From assembly GCA_934168245.1 (NCBI GenBank), contig CAKPMY010000006.1, positions 1 to 64,000 on the forward strand: a stretch of DNA of 64,000 nucleotides, in the 5' to 3' direction. Made by a program: the position numbers and the translations under genes. Positions 1 to 8,403 of this stretch are shown one piece after another. The notes beneath the pieces are model-generated. The model did not search any database and was not told the DNA's origin. It saw only the letters and a list, made by a program, of their open reading frames with translations. This DNA comes from an uncultured Bacilli bacterium (GTDB taxonomy: Bacteria > Bacillota_I > Bacilli_A > RF39 > UBA660). Position 1 is the stretch's first letter. Every line of letters begins with the position of its first letter.

Positions 1-153
1 TGTTGATAATTACATTTTACTAGACTTATCGCATTTTTTATATATAAAAGGTCTCACATCAATTGTAACTCTACAGTGTTCTAAATTTTTTTATTTTGTA
101 AAGGTTGAATTGAAGCCTTAAAAATAGTATAATTAGTGTAAATAAGATACTAA

Positions 154-374
154 AGTGGTGGTAAATATGTTGACACAGGACAATATTATTGGGCCTTGTC
201 CCTTCCTCCTTCAACACCACCGATGTTTTCATCTTCGCCGTCCGTTCCAGTGGCGATCTGAACACCAGCCCCGTCGTCTACTCCCGCGGTGTGCGTCCGG
301 CTGTTTCACTTGCTAAAGGTACCAGATACATGGATGGGGATGGCACTGTAGAAAATCCATACGTTGTTGAGTAA
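154..374 (+). pseudogene. Frameshifted C-terminal fragment of a repeat-variable surface protein
   Basis: Two frames together give a recognisable protein end. From 154, one frame reads SGGKYVDTGQYYWALS; from about 201 the other continues PSSFNTTDVFIF and later GVRPAVSL, then GDGTVENPYVVE and stop. Restoring one C in the C-run at about 200-202 joins them. There is a stop just upstream (151-153) and no start, so only the tail survives. The W-x-LSP ... GVRPAVSL ... GDGT-NPY pattern is typical of large secreted or surface proteins of gut Bacillota (from family knowledge). Codons from about 203 to 300 are mostly NNC (ttc, aac, acc, gcc, gtc, agc, ccc, tac, cgc), quite unlike the T/A-ending codons of every neighbour. 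This suggests transfer or adenine-directed diversification. A short open frame starting TTG at 189 covers only part of it. Confidence 0.6.
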
Positions 375-393
375 AAACTAATACTTAAACTAA

Positions 394-424
394 AAAAGAG
401 ATTCTATGTTTGAATCTCTTTTGG
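394..424. terminator. Bidirectional intrinsic terminator
   Basis: An 11-bp stem (AAAAGAGATTC with GAATCTCTTTT) around a 7-nt loop, with T-rich flanks on both strands. It can serve the fragment at its left and the leftward transglutaminase-like gene at its right. Confidence 0.7.
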
Positions 425-427
425 TTT

Positions 428-1348
428 TTACTTTAATTCTACATATATATCTTGATTGAATTGATGTTCTACTGTTTCTATTTCCATTAGTTTTTCAGTA
501 TTTATTAGGAAGAAACTATCATCTAGGATATGGGCATTATCGGTTGTTACGGGATCATCCCAGGTTAGATCTAGATGATACCATTTATTATCTAGTTTAA
601 CACCATTCCAGATATGGTTATCACTTGCTACTTTGTAACTTTCTACACTTAGTCTTTCAAGTAATAGTTCCATAGCATCAGTATAACCTCCACATATTCC
701 ATAGCCTTCTACTAATGGACCGTAAGCAATATCTGATTTATGAGTTGTTTCACCGGTTTCTTTTTTAGTTGTATCATATTGAGTAGTATTTATAATATAG
801 TCATGAGCATTTTTAATATTTTCAATAGTAGACTTATTTTTATCAAAGACATTTTGTTCGATGAAGTCTAATTTTTTTTCTATTTCAGCGATGTCTTGTT
901 TTGTATAACTTTTATGAATTGTTAGAGTAATTTTACCAAGACTATCATATTCTGTTTCAATATGTTGAAAACCATTGTAAGGATGAACAAAGTTATTAAT
1001 ATATGATAATGTTTCTTGATTGTTAGCAAGTTCTTTTATATCATCTAAGCAAGTAGTGTAATCCTTGGAACAATAAAATGTAAAAGTATTTTTACCAGCA
1101 TTGATAGCAGTATAGTAAATATTTAAAATGTCTTGGCGACATTCAGGATTAAAGTTTTCAGTATTTTGGACATAAGAGAAGTCATAGTTACGATAGTATT
1201 TATTTTTTTCTCCTAATGTTACATTAGTATTTTTTTGATTTAGATGAGTATTTATAAAAGTTGTTATGGTTTCTTTTTGAGTTAAAATTACTCCGATAAT
1301 TATCATAGTTAGACCTAAGTCAACTAGTTTTCTTGTGATATTTTTCAT
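428..1348 (-). CDS. Membrane-anchored transglutaminase-like protein
   Basis: A 306-aa protein with an N-terminal membrane anchor (about residues 9-24) and an extracytoplasmic region ending in a transglutaminase-like (papain-fold) domain. The expected catalytic triad is visible: Cys219 in GYGICGGYTDAM, His245 in DNHIWNGV and Asp260 in WYHLDLTWDDP. Bacterial proteins of this kind act as cysteine peptidases or amide-bond remodelling enzymes at the cell surface; the substrate cannot be told here. The gene stands alone on the minus strand between two terminators, and has a good ribosome site (AGGAGG) before the chosen ATG. Cysteines at 70, 93 and 100 in the middle region could form disulfides, which would fit an exported protein. 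The fold is clear; the biological role is unknown. Confidence 0.8.
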   Translation of the reverse strand: MKNITRKLVDLGLTMIIIGVILTQKETITTFINTHLNQKNTNVTLGEKNKYYRNYDFSYVQNTENFNPECRQDILNIYYTAINAGKNTFTFYCSKDYTTCLDDIKELANNQETLSYINNFVHPYNGFQHIETEYDSLGKITLTIHKSYTKQDIAEIEKKLDFIEQNVFDKNKSTIENIKNAHDYIINTTQYDTTKKETGETTHKSDIAYGPLVEGYGICGGYTDAMELLLERLSVESYKVASDNHIWNGVKLDNKWYHLDLTWDDPVTTDNAHILDDSFFLINTEKLMEIETVEHQFNQDIYVELK

Positions 1349-1406
1349 ATTTCCTCCTAGGATTACTTTAAGTTAATTGTATCTTAATTTATGGGTAAAG
1401 TAAAGC

Positions 1407-1432
1407 AAAAAAAAAGCCGTATATACGACTCT
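1407..1432 (-). terminator. rpsT terminator
   Basis: On the minus strand a 6-bp stem (AGTCGT / ACGGCT, with one G-T pair) around an ATAT loop is followed by nine T residues, directly after the rpsT stop codon. Confidence 0.75.
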
Positions 1433-1695
1433 TAGTTCATTCCGTTTTTCATTTTTGTTAATCTTGATTTTAAACGAGCGGCCTTATTTCTGTGTACTAA
1501 ACCAGATGACATTGCTTTATCAATTCTTTGGATAGCAATATTTAAGTTGTTGCTTGCTGCTTCTTTGTTACCTGCTTTTACTTCTTTTTCGAATTTTTTA
1601 ATAGCAGTTCTCATACTTGAATTTACTAGTGTATTAACGTTGGTTTTATTTACACTTGAACGCATACGCTTCTTTGCACTTTTAATATTTGGCAT
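1432..1695 (-). CDS. rpsT: 30S ribosomal protein S20
   Basis: An 87-aa, strongly basic protein of the usual S20 length. It has the typical N terminus MPNIKSAKKRMRSS, the helical lysine-rich middle, and the conserved GLVHRNKAARLKSRL segment near the end. S20 binds 16S rRNA in the body of the small subunit and acts early in assembly. It is preceded by a GAGGTGA ribosome site and followed by its own terminator. It is divergent from gpr, the same arrangement as in Bacillus subtilis, where rpsT lies opposite gpr-spoIIP. No variation from the family is seen. Confidence 0.97.
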   Translation of the reverse strand: MPNIKSAKKRMRSSVNKTNVNTLVNSSMRTAIKKFEKEVKAGNKEAASNNLNIAIQRIDKAMSSGLVHRNKAARLKSRLTKMKNGMN

Positions 1696-1799
1696 ATTTT
1701 CACCTCACTTTTTGTAAACACATTAATTTTATCAAATATATAACAAAAATGCAAATAAAAGTTATAAAAAATGTGAATATTATTAATGGGTGAATTGTT

Positions 1800-2783
1800 A
1801 TGCATACAATAGATTTAGGAAAATATAAGTGTAGAACAGATCTTATTATTGAAAAAGATAATTATAAATCAGATAGTAGTTATATAGTTAGTGAGAAAAT
1901 AAATGTTGATAAGAGATGTGAAAATGGAGAGAATTTTGTAACGATTAGTTTTAAAGATGTTACTGATAAAGATAATTATAGAGAAGTAGAGAAAGTTTTT
2001 ATAGCGGAATTAAAAGAGATACTTGGGGATATTAAAGATAAGAAAATATTGGTAGTAGGACTTGGAAATAGTAAATCTACTCCAGATGCTTTAGGACCAG
2101 ATACAATTAATAATATTTTAGTTACAAGACATTTATTTGAATTTGGAGAAGTAGAAGAGGGATATAGAAATGTTTGTTCTTTTAAACCAGGAGTTACAGG
2201 AGTTACGGGGATTGAGACTGGAGATTTAATAGTTGACTTAGTTAAGTTTTTAGAAATAGATTTATTAATCGTTATTGATGCTTTGGCGGCTAGAAGTATT
2301 GAAAGAGTTAATAGAACTATTCAAATATCTGATGCGGGAATTAGACCAGGATCGGGAGTTGGTAATAATAGACGAGAAATAAGTAAGAAGACACTTAATA
2401 TACCAGTTATTGCGATAGGAGTACCGACAATAGTAGAAGCAACAGTTATAGTTTCAGATACGTTTAATTATATGCTTAAACATTTTAGTTATAAGTTAGA
2501 AAATATTGATAATCCTAAGATGAAACTAGTTCCAGAAGATAGACAGGATTATAGTGAACAAGATATTAATTTAAGTAGCCAAGATAGAGAGAAGATTTTA
2601 GGAATGATTGGAATGCTTAGTAAGAGTGAGTTAGATCAATTATTTTATGAAGTACTTACACCGGTTAATTTTAATATGATGGTTACTCCAAAAGAGATAG
2701 ACTTTGTCATAGAAAGACTTAGTTTATTGATTGGGAATGGTATTAATAAAAGTTTACATGATTCCTTTAATCCGACAAATTAA
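1800..2783 (+). CDS. gpr: Spore germination protease GPR
   Basis: A 327-aa A25-family endopeptidase. GPR is made as a zymogen in the forespore and, on germination, cuts the small acid-soluble proteins that coat spore DNA. The TDL motif near the N terminus (residues about 14-16) corresponds to the self-processing region. The core VVGLGNSKSTPDALGPD, the IDALAARS segment and AIGVPTIVEA are all characteristic. Length is slightly below the Bacillus protein. A weak GGGTGA ribosome site precedes the ATG. The gene is followed after 36 bases by spoIIP, as in Bacillus, so a forespore sigma factor is the probable regulator, but I cannot point to a promoter. Its presence implies an ancestry, and possibly a present ability, to make spores. 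Confidence 0.93.
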   Translation: MHTIDLGKYKCRTDLIIEKDNYKSDSSYIVSEKINVDKRCENGENFVTISFKDVTDKDNYREVEKVFIAELKEILGDIKDKKILVVGLGNSKSTPDALGPDTINNILVTRHLFEFGEVEEGYRNVCSFKPGVTGVTGIETGDLIVDLVKFLEIDLLIVIDALAARSIERVNRTIQISDAGIRPGSGVGNNRREISKKTLNIPVIAIGVPTIVEATVIVSDTFNYMLKHFSYKLENIDNPKMKLVPEDRQDYSEQDINLSSQDREKILGMIGMLSKSELDQLFYEVLTPVNFNMMVTPKEIDFVIERLSLLIGNGINKSLHDSFNPTN

Positions 2784-2819
2784 GTAGAAGATATTTAGTA
2801 TATTTAATTTGGTGATAAG

Positions 2820-3755
2820 ATGAAGAAGAGATTTATTACTAGAAAGAAAAAGAAATTTAGAGTACTTAAGATAGTACTCTTTTTGGCATTTTTTATTATT
2901 TCTTTAGTAATTACTTTTCGTCTTTTAAGTAAAAGTAGTCTTAGTGTCGATGATAAAAGATTAGTAGAAATACTACTTCAATATGGTAATGTTAGTGAGA
3001 AGAAAAGTGTAATACAGAAAGTAAAAGAAGTATTTAGTGCGCCAGTTTTATTTTTAGATAATGAGTATTTTAAAATAGAAAAGAAAAATATTAAGAGGGA
3101 TAATAATACTTCTTTTACGCCTATTAATTCTAGTACTTTACCAACTATTTATATATATAATTCACATCAGAGTGAGGAGTATGCTTATAGTAATTTTGCA
3201 GAATATAATGTAGGACCGACAGTTATGTTTAATGATTATGTATTGGAAGAAGTATTTAAAAAGAATGGATATGTTTCAATAGTTGAACAGAGGAGTATTA
3301 AAGATATTTTAAATATGAATAATTGGCGCTATGCCTATAGTTATGCGGCTAGTAGAATTTTAATGGAAGATACTTTTAAGAATAATCCTAGTTTAAAGTA
3401 TTTTATTGATGTACATAGAGATAGTTTAGGTAGGGATAAGACATCAGTTACGATAGAAGGAAAGGTTTTTGCGAAAACTATTTTTTTAATTGGTTTGGAA
3501 AATGAAAATTATGAAGAGAATTTGGCTTTTACAGAGAAAATTAATAATCTTTTAAATGAGAAATATCCGGGTCTTTCGAAAGGTATTTATAAAAAAGGAG
3601 GGGTAGGAGTTAACGGAGTTTATAATCAAGACTTTTCTGGAAGAGTAATTTTGATTGAGGTAGGAGGATATGAGAATAGTCCATCAGAAGTTTTAAATTC
3701 AGTCTTGGCTTTTGCTGAGTGTTTTATGGAGGTGATTAAAACAGATGAAGGCTAA
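2820..3755 (+). CDS. spoIIP: Stage II sporulation protein P, peptidoglycan hydrolase
   Basis: A 311-aa SpoIIP. With SpoIID it degrades septal peptidoglycan and drives engulfment of the forespore. A basic start is followed by one membrane helix (about residues 17-36), then an extracytoplasmic amidase_3-like domain. The zinc-site region begins with YIYNSHQSEEY (YIYHTH-type in other SpoIIP), and IDVHRDS supplies the second metal ligand. VGVNGVYNQDFSGRVILIEVGG is the usual C-terminal signature, with the catalytic glutamate in IEVGG. The H-T-H of the family is replaced by NSH, a mild departure. The 3' end overlaps the next gene by 11 bases, so translation is probably coupled. SpoIID is not in this window. 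Confidence 0.9.
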   Translation: MKKRFITRKKKKFRVLKIVLFLAFFIISLVITFRLLSKSSLSVDDKRLVEILLQYGNVSEKKSVIQKVKEVFSAPVLFLDNEYFKIEKKNIKRDNNTSFTPINSSTLPTIYIYNSHQSEEYAYSNFAEYNVGPTVMFNDYVLEEVFKKNGYVSIVEQRSIKDILNMNNWRYAYSYAASRILMEDTFKNNPSLKYFIDVHRDSLGRDKTSVTIEGKVFAKTIFLIGLENENYEENLAFTEKINNLLNEKYPGLSKGIYKKGGVGVNGVYNQDFSGRVILIEVGGYENSPSEVLNSVLAFAECFMEVIKTDEG

Positions 3756-4065
3756 GTATTTAGTGAGATTTTTTGGAATCATTATAGTTATTTTGTTCTT
3801 TGCTTTATACTTTGGACAGTATACAGGATATTATAATATTTCTAATGAGAGGAAGACGACACTTACGAATGAGGCTATAGAAAGATTTGAAAGAGATGTT
3901 TCAGAAGGAAAGGAGATAGTTGCTTCTAATTATTTGAGTAGAGAAAAGAATTATAATAATAGATTGTCAAAGTTAGGACTTGGGCTTTCTAAACTTATTG
4001 GAGAAGGTTTTGATAAGATAATTAATGCAATATTTAGGGAAGTAGAAAGAGCAATAAGAGACTAG
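3745..4065 (+). CDS. YqxA-like (DUF3679) membrane protein
   Basis: A 106-aa protein with one N-terminal membrane helix (about residues 8-25) and a basic, helical tail. Sequence similarity is hard to judge by eye. However, the gene follows spoIIP with an 11-base overlap, exactly where B. subtilis has yqxA, and size and topology match. Its role is unknown in any organism I know of. The overlap suggests it is made with SpoIIP and that its tail faces the same compartment. An in-frame ribosome site (GGAGGTG) lies inside the end of spoIIP, 9 bases before the ATG. Confidence 0.6.
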   Translation: MKAKYLVRFFGIIIVILFFALYFGQYTGYYNISNERKTTLTNEAIERFERDVSEGKEIVASNYLSREKNYNNRLSKLGLGLSKLIGEGFDKIINAIFREVERAIRD

Positions 4066-4117
4066 GAAGGGTCTTTACTTGGAGTAAAATAAATAGTTGT
4101 TAAAAAGCAAAATGGAA

Positions 4118-4146
4118 TTGTCTTTTGAGTAGTTTTGTAGTACAAT
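4118..4146 (+). promoter_or_regulatory. Vegetative-type promoter
   Basis: TTGTCT at 4118-4123 and TACAAT at 4141-4146 are separated by 17 bases, upstream of the 819-base orphan gene. This separates the orphan operon from the sporulation genes before it. Confidence 0.55.
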
Positions 4147-4178
4147 ATTTGTAAGAGTAGGGTATTGAGGTGAAAGTG

Positions 4179-4997
4179 ATGCTAGATTATAATGAAACAT
4201 TAAAACGTATTTTGAATCAGATCGCTTTAGAATTAACAACTATTCAGATAAGTTTAAATAAGTTTAACGCTTCTAAGAATTATGAACACTATAAAAATGA
4301 TATGTTACGACTTGCTAATTCCAATGTAGATTTACTAGCAACATATTATATGGAAAGTGATGAAGTCTTAAAAGAAAAGTTTGAGTTATTACTTAGTCGT
4401 GTTTTTAAGACTAATGAAGAAAGAGAAGAGTTTAAGCAACAATTAAAAAATTTGTATTATCTTGTAAAAAATAAATTATATGATACTTCACAATATAAAA
4501 TGATTAGAGTTGAAGTAGTTAATTTTATAGAGAAACTTAAAAAGACAACATTTCAAGATACTAGTGATAGAGAAGAAGAAAAGAAACTGTTAGATAGAAT
4601 GAAGGAACTTAAGAAGATAAAAAAATATTTTTCTAGTGATCCAAAGAAAACGACGGTTAAAAATATAGAAGATTTAAGAAGAATAATAGTGTCTTTAAAT
4701 ATGAGAGATATTGATAAGACAAAGGCTTTGATGATAGTTTTTTTAAATGAGTTAGATTATTATAAGACAATACTTGATAATGATACTGATAATTTAGAAG
4801 GGGAAATTAATACATTCTTAGTAACGGCAGAGTTAGGTAATATAATAAAGCCGGCTATATCGCCAAAAGTTACTAATGCGACTATGGAAGATGAGTATCG
4901 TAGTATAATTATGATGCTTAAAGAACATCCAGAGATGGATTCTAGGGGAGTTTTTAAAGACTTTTATTTAAAGTGGGATAAAAAGAATAGAAAGTAG
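4179..4997 (+). CDS. Orphan helical protein
   Basis: I do not recognise a family. The 272-aa product (275 aa if the GTG at 4170 is used) is highly charged, has no signal peptide or membrane segment and looks largely alpha-helical. Lys/Glu-rich stretches around residues 120-160 could be coiled coil. The start at 4179 is preferred because GAGGTGA lies six bases ahead of it. It opens a three-gene set (4179-7120) with gaps of about 10 bases, so the three products probably work together. The set follows the sporulation cluster but has its own promoter and may be unrelated to spores. Confidence 0.7.
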   Translation: MLDYNETLKRILNQIALELTTIQISLNKFNASKNYEHYKNDMLRLANSNVDLLATYYMESDEVLKEKFELLLSRVFKTNEEREEFKQQLKNLYYLVKNKLYDTSQYKMIRVEVVNFIEKLKKTTFQDTSDREEEKKLLDRMKELKKIKKYFSSDPKKTTVKNIEDLRRIIVSLNMRDIDKTKALMIVFLNELDYYKTILDNDTDNLEGEINTFLVTAELGNIIKPAISPKVTNATMEDEYRSIIMMLKEHPEMDSRGVFKDFYLKWDKKNRK

Positions 4998-5007
4998 GGA
5001 AAGAAAT

Positions 5008-6822
5008 ATGAGTTGTGAATCTTTAGTACAATTACTTAGAGGAAATATTTCAAAAAATAAAAAGATAATTCATGATTATTACCTATATAAAGATGATACT
5101 TTAGATGAGAAACAACGATTAGAAAAGTTATTGTTTGCGACTACTTTAAATATTTCGACATTACCATTTTATAAAATAAAAGAAATAGTATTAGGATTTG
5201 ATCTTAGTAAAGAAGAAAAAGAAGTAATGATTAGTCAATTAGAAGTTATTACAACTATTCTTAAATTAAATTATATGAATGGGACTAATATGACTTTAGA
5301 TGAGAAACAAGAAAAAGTATTAGATAAGTTTTTAAGATGTTTACATGAGTATGTGTTAGTTAGAAGAGAATATAATGCGAATAATAATGTAAATATAGAA
5401 GAAGTTACAAGTATTAATGATAGATATAAGACATTGGCTACTAAACTAAGTAATCCTAAAAATATTTGGTTTATTAATGAATTAGATACTTTAAATATAT
5501 TATTTGATAATAATGATTTAGATCAGGAAGTAAGAAGAGAGTTTTTAGTTTCACTTATTAAGTATAATAAAAATATATTTAATTATAAAAAGGGATTTAC
5601 TAAGAATATGGAAGTTGCTAGATACGGAAATATTGATGTTAGAGAAGTTAAATCTATTTTTAAGAAGTATAATTATAATTTTGATAAGTTAGATGTAAAG
5701 ATTCAGAATAAGATATTAGAGTTTGGGGTTTTAGGAAAGATAAAAGAAGTTTTATGTGTACTTTATAAATTAAATATAAAAATAGATGAAGAGAGTAATG
5801 GTTATTTTTTAATGAGTTTAGTACTTGCTAGTGATAAGGAGACTATTGCTAAGACTATTAAGTTTATTTTGAATAAGAAAGTTCCATATGAGAAGTTACT
5901 TAAGATTCCTAGTGTTTTTATTAGTGAAGAAAGTGATGATTTTGAGAAGAGAAGATTTAATAGATTTAGAATATTGGAACATTCGGTATTCGAAGAGAAT
6001 AGACCTTATATAGTGGGAACAGCTGAAGGATTTAGAAAGAATGCTTTATTGTTAGAAAAGTATGGGTTGACACTTAAGAATGTACTTGATAGATGTCCAG
6101 AATTGTTAGTTATAGATAGTAAGAGATTACATAATAATTTAGAGATGTATTTAGAGTATGGTTTTCCGTTAGAGAAAAAGAAGAAGTTAATAGATTCAGC
6201 ACTTAGTGCACTTACGGCTTTAAACTTTTGTGAAATAGTTGATCAGTTTATAGAGATACATCCATATGGAGTTAAGTATTTAAGAGATAATTTAAGCTGT
6301 GTTAAGACAGTAGAAAGTTCTTATGATGTAATATTCTATAATATATATTATTCTATTAAAGTAGAGGGAATAGAAAGGGCTTTTAGAAGAATAATTAGTA
6401 ATAAGAAAGAGTATTTATGTATACAAGGGGATATTAATAATAGATTTAGTAACTCTTATAAAGGTATTACTAATGATAATAAAAGAGAGATTACAAAAAC
6501 TATTATTCCTAAGTTTAAGAATGAGAGTAAGTATAGAGATATATTAAATAAAAATGAATATAGGACGATAGATGTAGATATTTTTGATAATGAGTTTATT
6601 CAAAAGATTAATACTTTTTCAGATTTGGAAGAACCATTGCTATATAATTTTGAAGGAATTAGAATATCTAAAATTAAAGTTTTAAGAATATTTAATATGT
6701 TAATTAAAAATGGTGTTGTAGCAACTCTTGATAGTTTCCTGTTTGCAGTTTGTTATAATACGATTATTAGTGATGAAGACTATAAGAGACTATGTTCTTT
6801 AATAGAAAAGACTGTTAGGTGA
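5008..6822 (+). CDS. Large orphan helical protein
   Basis: A 604-aa cytoplasmic-looking protein with no family I can name. It is rich in Leu, Ile, Lys and Asn and reads as a string of short amphipathic helices, as in helical-repeat scaffold proteins. Segments such as FRKNALLLEKYGLTLKNVL and LHNNLEMYLEYGFPLEKKKK have the spacing of repeated helical hairpins. No Walker, nuclease or metal motif is visible. It lies 10 bases after the previous orphan and 10 bases before the next, so all three are one transcript. It resembles in general style the 1447-aa orphan at 40786, but I see no clear shared motif. Confidence 0.75.
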   Translation: MSCESLVQLLRGNISKNKKIIHDYYLYKDDTLDEKQRLEKLLFATTLNISTLPFYKIKEIVLGFDLSKEEKEVMISQLEVITTILKLNYMNGTNMTLDEKQEKVLDKFLRCLHEYVLVRREYNANNNVNIEEVTSINDRYKTLATKLSNPKNIWFINELDTLNILFDNNDLDQEVRREFLVSLIKYNKNIFNYKKGFTKNMEVARYGNIDVREVKSIFKKYNYNFDKLDVKIQNKILEFGVLGKIKEVLCVLYKLNIKIDEESNGYFLMSLVLASDKETIAKTIKFILNKKVPYEKLLKIPSVFISEESDDFEKRRFNRFRILEHSVFEENRPYIVGTAEGFRKNALLLEKYGLTLKNVLDRCPELLVIDSKRLHNNLEMYLEYGFPLEKKKKLIDSALSALTALNFCEIVDQFIEIHPYGVKYLRDNLSCVKTVESSYDVIFYNIYYSIKVEGIERAFRRIISNKKEYLCIQGDINNRFSNSYKGITNDNKREITKTIIPKFKNESKYRDILNKNEYRTIDVDIFDNEFIQKINTFSDLEEPLLYNFEGIRISKIKVLRIFNMLIKNGVVATLDSFLFAVCYNTIISDEDYKRLCSLIEKTVR

Positions 6823-6832
6823 TGGTGAGATT

Positions 6833-7120
6833 ATGGATTTTTTAATTGATAATGGTATTTCACAGAATGTTATTGTTGAGATAGAAGATAATAACGAGGA
6901 TAGTTTAGTTTATAATTTTATTTGTAATTGGAAGAATGTAGTTTTAATACTTGAATATTTTAAAAGTATTGGGATAAAGTCAATTGATAGGTTACTTATT
7001 TATAAGTTAGAAATATTTTTGATTGATTATGAGAGAATTGTTAAGGCTTTTAATGCGTATGATGCTACAATACTTGCTCAACTTATTAATGAAGATATTA
7101 ATGCTATTAACTTTTTATAG
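6833..7120 (+). CDS. Small orphan protein
   Basis: A 95-aa acidic protein without recognisable domains, signal peptide or membrane segment. A ribosome site (GGTGATGG) overlaps the end of the preceding gene. The phrase ILEYFKSIGIKSIDRLLIYKLEIFL resembles a single helical-hairpin repeat like those in the 604-aa protein upstream. It may be a split-off terminal repeat or a small partner of that protein. It is the last gene before a strong two-way terminator. Confidence 0.6.
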   Translation: MDFLIDNGISQNVIVEIEDNNEDSLVYNFICNWKNVVLILEYFKSIGIKSIDRLLIYKLEIFLIDYERIVKAFNAYDATILAQLINEDINAINFL

Positions 7121-7127
7121 TAAAATT

Positions 7128-7166
7128 AAAAGAGTTTAAATCAGGTTAGATTTTAAACTCTTTTTA
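7128..7166. terminator. Bidirectional terminator between convergent genes
   Basis: A perfect 13-bp stem (AAAAGAGTTTAAA with its complement), 11-nt loop and T/A-rich flanks on both sides. It ends the orphan operon and the leftward lipoprotein gene. Confidence 0.8.
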
Positions 7167-7186
7167 AATTGTAAGAATAAATTTTT

Positions 7187-8062
7187 TTATTGATATAGTT
7201 CTTGTTTTAGTAATTCTAGATTTTCAACGATTAGAGTGTCATAATCTTCTTTATTGGCTCTTTGTTCATCGGAAATGTTATCTAGTTTATGTAATTCTTG
7301 TCGTTTTATGGTTGTATATTCTTTTAATATTTCAGTAGCATTATCACTTAATTTATCATTTTTGAAGGTATAAATATAATTTATTTTTTTGTCTTCAATT
7401 AGATTTTTTACATCACTTATAGTTTTATCAGTAGCGTCACTATCGATACAATATACTTCTAGGCCAAATTTTTCTAAATATTTTAAGGCTGAGTTATCGA
7501 CTACTATTTTTTTATTTGAAGTATTTTCTACAGTTAATCTATAGTCGGCATCTAGTTCTGATAATTTTATTTTTAATTGTTCGTAGGCATCATCTATATC
7601 TTTTTTTAGATAAGTACTAGAAACATATTCTTCTAGACCAATACGGATATTTTGAGCCATCATTAGTAGTGAAGATGGGTTTAACCATAATTCTTCAGGA
7701 GAGTAGTCTGTTTCTAGAACGTCAGAACTATCAATTATTTTTAATTCAGGATTTAAGGCTAAAAGATCGATTGCCATATTTCTTTCACGTTCGATTAGAC
7801 CATTGTAGATAAATAAATCAGATTTACTATAGTCTTTCTTTTGCTTATCACTTACTTTGTAATTAGTAATATCTATACCATCAGGGTAGATAGAAGTTAC
7901 AGTAGCATGTTCACCATAGAGTTCTTTAGTGATATATTCATTAGCATAATTAGTAACATATATTTGGATATTATCCATATTATCATCAGTACAACCTGTT
8001 AGTAAAAATGATGTAAATATAGTTAAGATAAATAATAATATAAATTTAGATGTTTTTTTCAT
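7187..8062 (-). CDS. ZnuA/TroA-like substrate-binding lipoprotein lacking metal ligands
   Basis: A 291-aa lipoprotein: basic start, hydrophobic stretch and lipobox LTGC (Cys about residue 24). The mature part follows the cluster A-I metal-binding family (ZnuA, TroA, PsaA): [28 protein letters not shown] and the long helix linking two lobes. The three metal-binding histidines of the family appear replaced. The DPHxYEP position reads DITNYKV, the DPHxWLDP position reads EELWLNP, and the HDAFGYL position reads VDNSALKYL. No permease or ATPase gene is adjacent. It may bind something other than zinc or manganese, or act as a surface protein. It overlaps yidD upstream by about 17 bases and has its own AAAGGAG ribosome site. 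Confidence 0.75.
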   Translation of the reverse strand: MKKTSKFILLFILTIFTSFLLTGCTDDNMDNIQIYVTNYANEYITKELYGEHATVTSIYPDGIDITNYKVSDKQKKDYSKSDLFIYNGLIERERNMAIDLLALNPELKIIDSSDVLETDYSPEELWLNPSSLLMMAQNIRIGLEEYVSSTYLKKDIDDAYEQLKIKLSELDADYRLTVENTSNKKIVVDNSALKYLEKFGLEVYCIDSDATDKTISDVKNLIEDKKINYIYTFKNDKLSDNATEILKEYTTIKRQELHKLDNISDEQRANKEDYDTLIVENLELLKQELYQ

Positions 8063-8282
8063 TCTTTTTCTCCTTTACTGGTACGGGATCATATCCAGAT
8101 GTTCCTAGAGGATTACATCTTAAGATTCTTTTTATAGTTAAATAAGAACCTTTAATAGTACCATGAGTTTCTAGAGCCTCGATGGCATAAGTGGAACAAG
8201 TTGGAATATGTCTACAAGATGCATGAGATGATAAAGGCATTTTTTTATAGAGTTTTATTAATGATATTAAGAATTTTTTCAT
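8046..8282 (-). CDS. yidD: Membrane protein insertion efficiency factor YidD
   Basis: A 78-aa protein (83 aa from the earlier ATG at 8297). YidD assists YidC in inserting proteins into the membrane. The N-terminal amphipathic region and the signature [22 protein letters not shown] with its cysteines, followed by [17 protein letters not shown], are unmistakable. The second ATG is preferred because AAAGG lies 7 bases ahead of it. It is usually found with rnpA and yidC; here it is instead paired with a substrate-binding lipoprotein, with overlapping reading frames. Confidence 0.92.
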   Translation of the reverse strand: MKKFLISLIKLYKKMPLSSHASCRHIPTCSTYAIEALETHGTIKGSYLTIKRILRCNPLGTSGYDPVPVKEKKNEKNI

Positions 8283-8380
8283 AGATTGGCCTTTCATATT
8301 TATTTGTATCTTGCTTTCTTAATTTTACTATAATTCAAATAAAATAGCAATTATAAGTATACTAAATTAATTAATTTTGA

Positions 8381-8403
8381 TATAATGATAACTGGTGAAG
8401 AAT
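8381..8403 (+). promoter_or_regulatory. rnc promoter and very short leader
   Basis: TATAAT at 8381-8386 lies only 18 bases before the ATG at 8404, with the GGTGA ribosome site between. The predicted leader is about ten bases. No clear -35 box is seen. Confidence 0.55.

Noticed and set aside
71..265. Minus-strand 64-codon open frame at the left edge
   Set aside because: It has no ribosome site, runs antisense to the clearly protein-like fragment at 154-374 and has no recognisable product.
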